Of a DNA stretch of 19,016 nt, positions 18,415 through 19,016 are shown one piece after another. How positions within the stretch are numbered: the first letter of the stretch is position 1; each line of letters opens with the position of its first letter. Position numbers and translations under genes: made by a program. Below the pieces are notes generated by a model. That model ran no database searches and had not been told where the DNA came from. It saw nothing but the letters and a program-made list of their open reading frames with translations. Origin of the DNA: Smittium culicis (taxonomy: Eukaryota; Kickxellomycota; Harpellomycetes; Harpellales; Legeriomycetaceae); the NCBI GenBank assembly GCA_001970855.1, contig LSSN01001008.1:1-19016 (forward strand), read 5' to 3'.

Positions 18415-19016
18415 GAGCCTAAATTAAAGCCAATAGAGTTAGCCAAAGAACGCCCAAGAGTAAAATAAATGAAGCCAATATAAGCTAAACTGAGTAAAAT
18501 ACAGTGCTATATTCAATAAGCAAAATTTTGAGGATAAAAAAGCCAAATTAAGCATCTCGCATATTTTAAAAGTCGCTCCAAGAGTCAAAAGGGATATTCT
18601 GAGGCTATTCAAGCGTCTTAAAATCAAATAATTATAAGGATTAGAATTTGAAATAGCTAAAATAAACTCCAAAGTGCCTTTGAAAGTATTCAGAAAAATA
18701 TTTTGGGTTAATTAGGTGCAGTATCGGTGTTCTAAAATATTTCTGAAAGCATGATCATAGAAATTTTACTTTAATTCGATACAAATTACAACCAGATCAT
18801 AGTTACAGCTGACAGAACACGCCATAATTCGCATGAGACCATATCCGGAGTGCCTATAAAAATCGCCAAATATAGCTTCCCAGCAGTTATATTAGTACTT
18901 AATTCAGTAAAGCCTATACTAATTCTAGGCACAGAATGTTTCAGCAAGTACAAAACGATTCTAGACTTAAAGCAAAAATAATTGGTGTTAGAAGCCAGTA
19001 ATTAAGATATAGTATT
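18415..19016 (+). pseudogene. Ty3-type retropepsin relic, cut by the window edge
   Basis: It follows directly on the Gag relic. A pre-protease segment KKAKLSISHILKVAPRVKRD with ILRLFKR (18536-18620, frame 2) resembles the one in the minus-strand relic. Frame 1 then carries ILG, a TAA in place of the catalytic Asp, LGAVSVF (~18700-18730), NISESMIIEILL, VTADRTRHNS, then GVPIKIAKYSFPAVILVL and PILILGTECFSKYKTILDL (18913-18970). The last part fits the ILG-x-x-[WF]-x-x-K-[YH]-K-x-I signature. With the active-site Asp replaced by a stop it cannot be active. Reverse transcriptase and integrase, if present, lie beyond 19016. Confidence 0.75.

Noticed and set aside
17724..18672. Three minus-strand ORFs of 62-77 codons.
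   Set aside because: They are antisense to the plus-strand gag-protease relic, which shows a zinc knuckle and protease motifs in the other direction.
1..19016. Idea that the many stops in the relics come from a C-to-T mutation defence such as RIP.
   Set aside because: Some stops fit C:G to T:A changes (Trp to TAG, Cys to Tyr), but others do not (Asp to TAA). A dinucleotide-bias calculation on aligned copies would be needed.

Overview
The window is AT-rich eukaryotic DNA. It holds one convincing host gene, on the minus strand at 976-4809, surrounded by decayed transposable elements. The gene has nine exons with GT..AG introns of 73-341 nt, and its product has the CRIB plus C-terminal kinase layout of p21-activated (PAK/Ste20) kinases. 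Short introns, the standard genetic code, a PAK kinase and abundant LINE and Ty3-type elements suggest a fungus. An early-diverging AT-rich lineage such as Kickxellomycotina/Harpellales is possible, but this is an inference from general character and not from any diagnostic marker.

Layout. 1-852: the 3' end of a LINE-type non-LTR retrotransposon on the plus strand (reverse transcriptase C-terminus with a CCHC finger, then an A11 tail), abutting the 3' side of the kinase gene. 976-4809: the kinase gene; joining the exons gives an 882-residue protein, and every exon phase agrees. 4810-6475: its 5' flank, with a palindromic TATA-like motif and a short degenerate tandem repeat. 6476-10180: a cluster of six copies of a ~190-bp non-autonomous element (TTAA targets, ends CCCTTTC..GAAAGGG, piggyBac-like), plus two copies of a second ~190-200 bp inverted-repeat element. 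10180-13815: very AT-rich, mostly featureless DNA with a Gag-like relic at 11500 and a diverged LTR-like segment at 12637. 13816-15455: a minus-strand Ty3-type gag-protease relic. 16456-16771: an LTR-like segment full of hairpins. 17373-19016: a plus-strand Ty3-type gag-protease relic that runs off the right edge.

The points most worth following are: (i) the kinase has a normal CRIB, catalytic Lys and catalytic Asp, but has lost the HRD arginine and the conserved activation-loop Thr region together, and it carries two CXXC pairs in its linker; (ii) the dense TTAA-element cluster. I see no operon-like system, CRISPR array or defence locus; the rest is transposon debris around one signalling gene.
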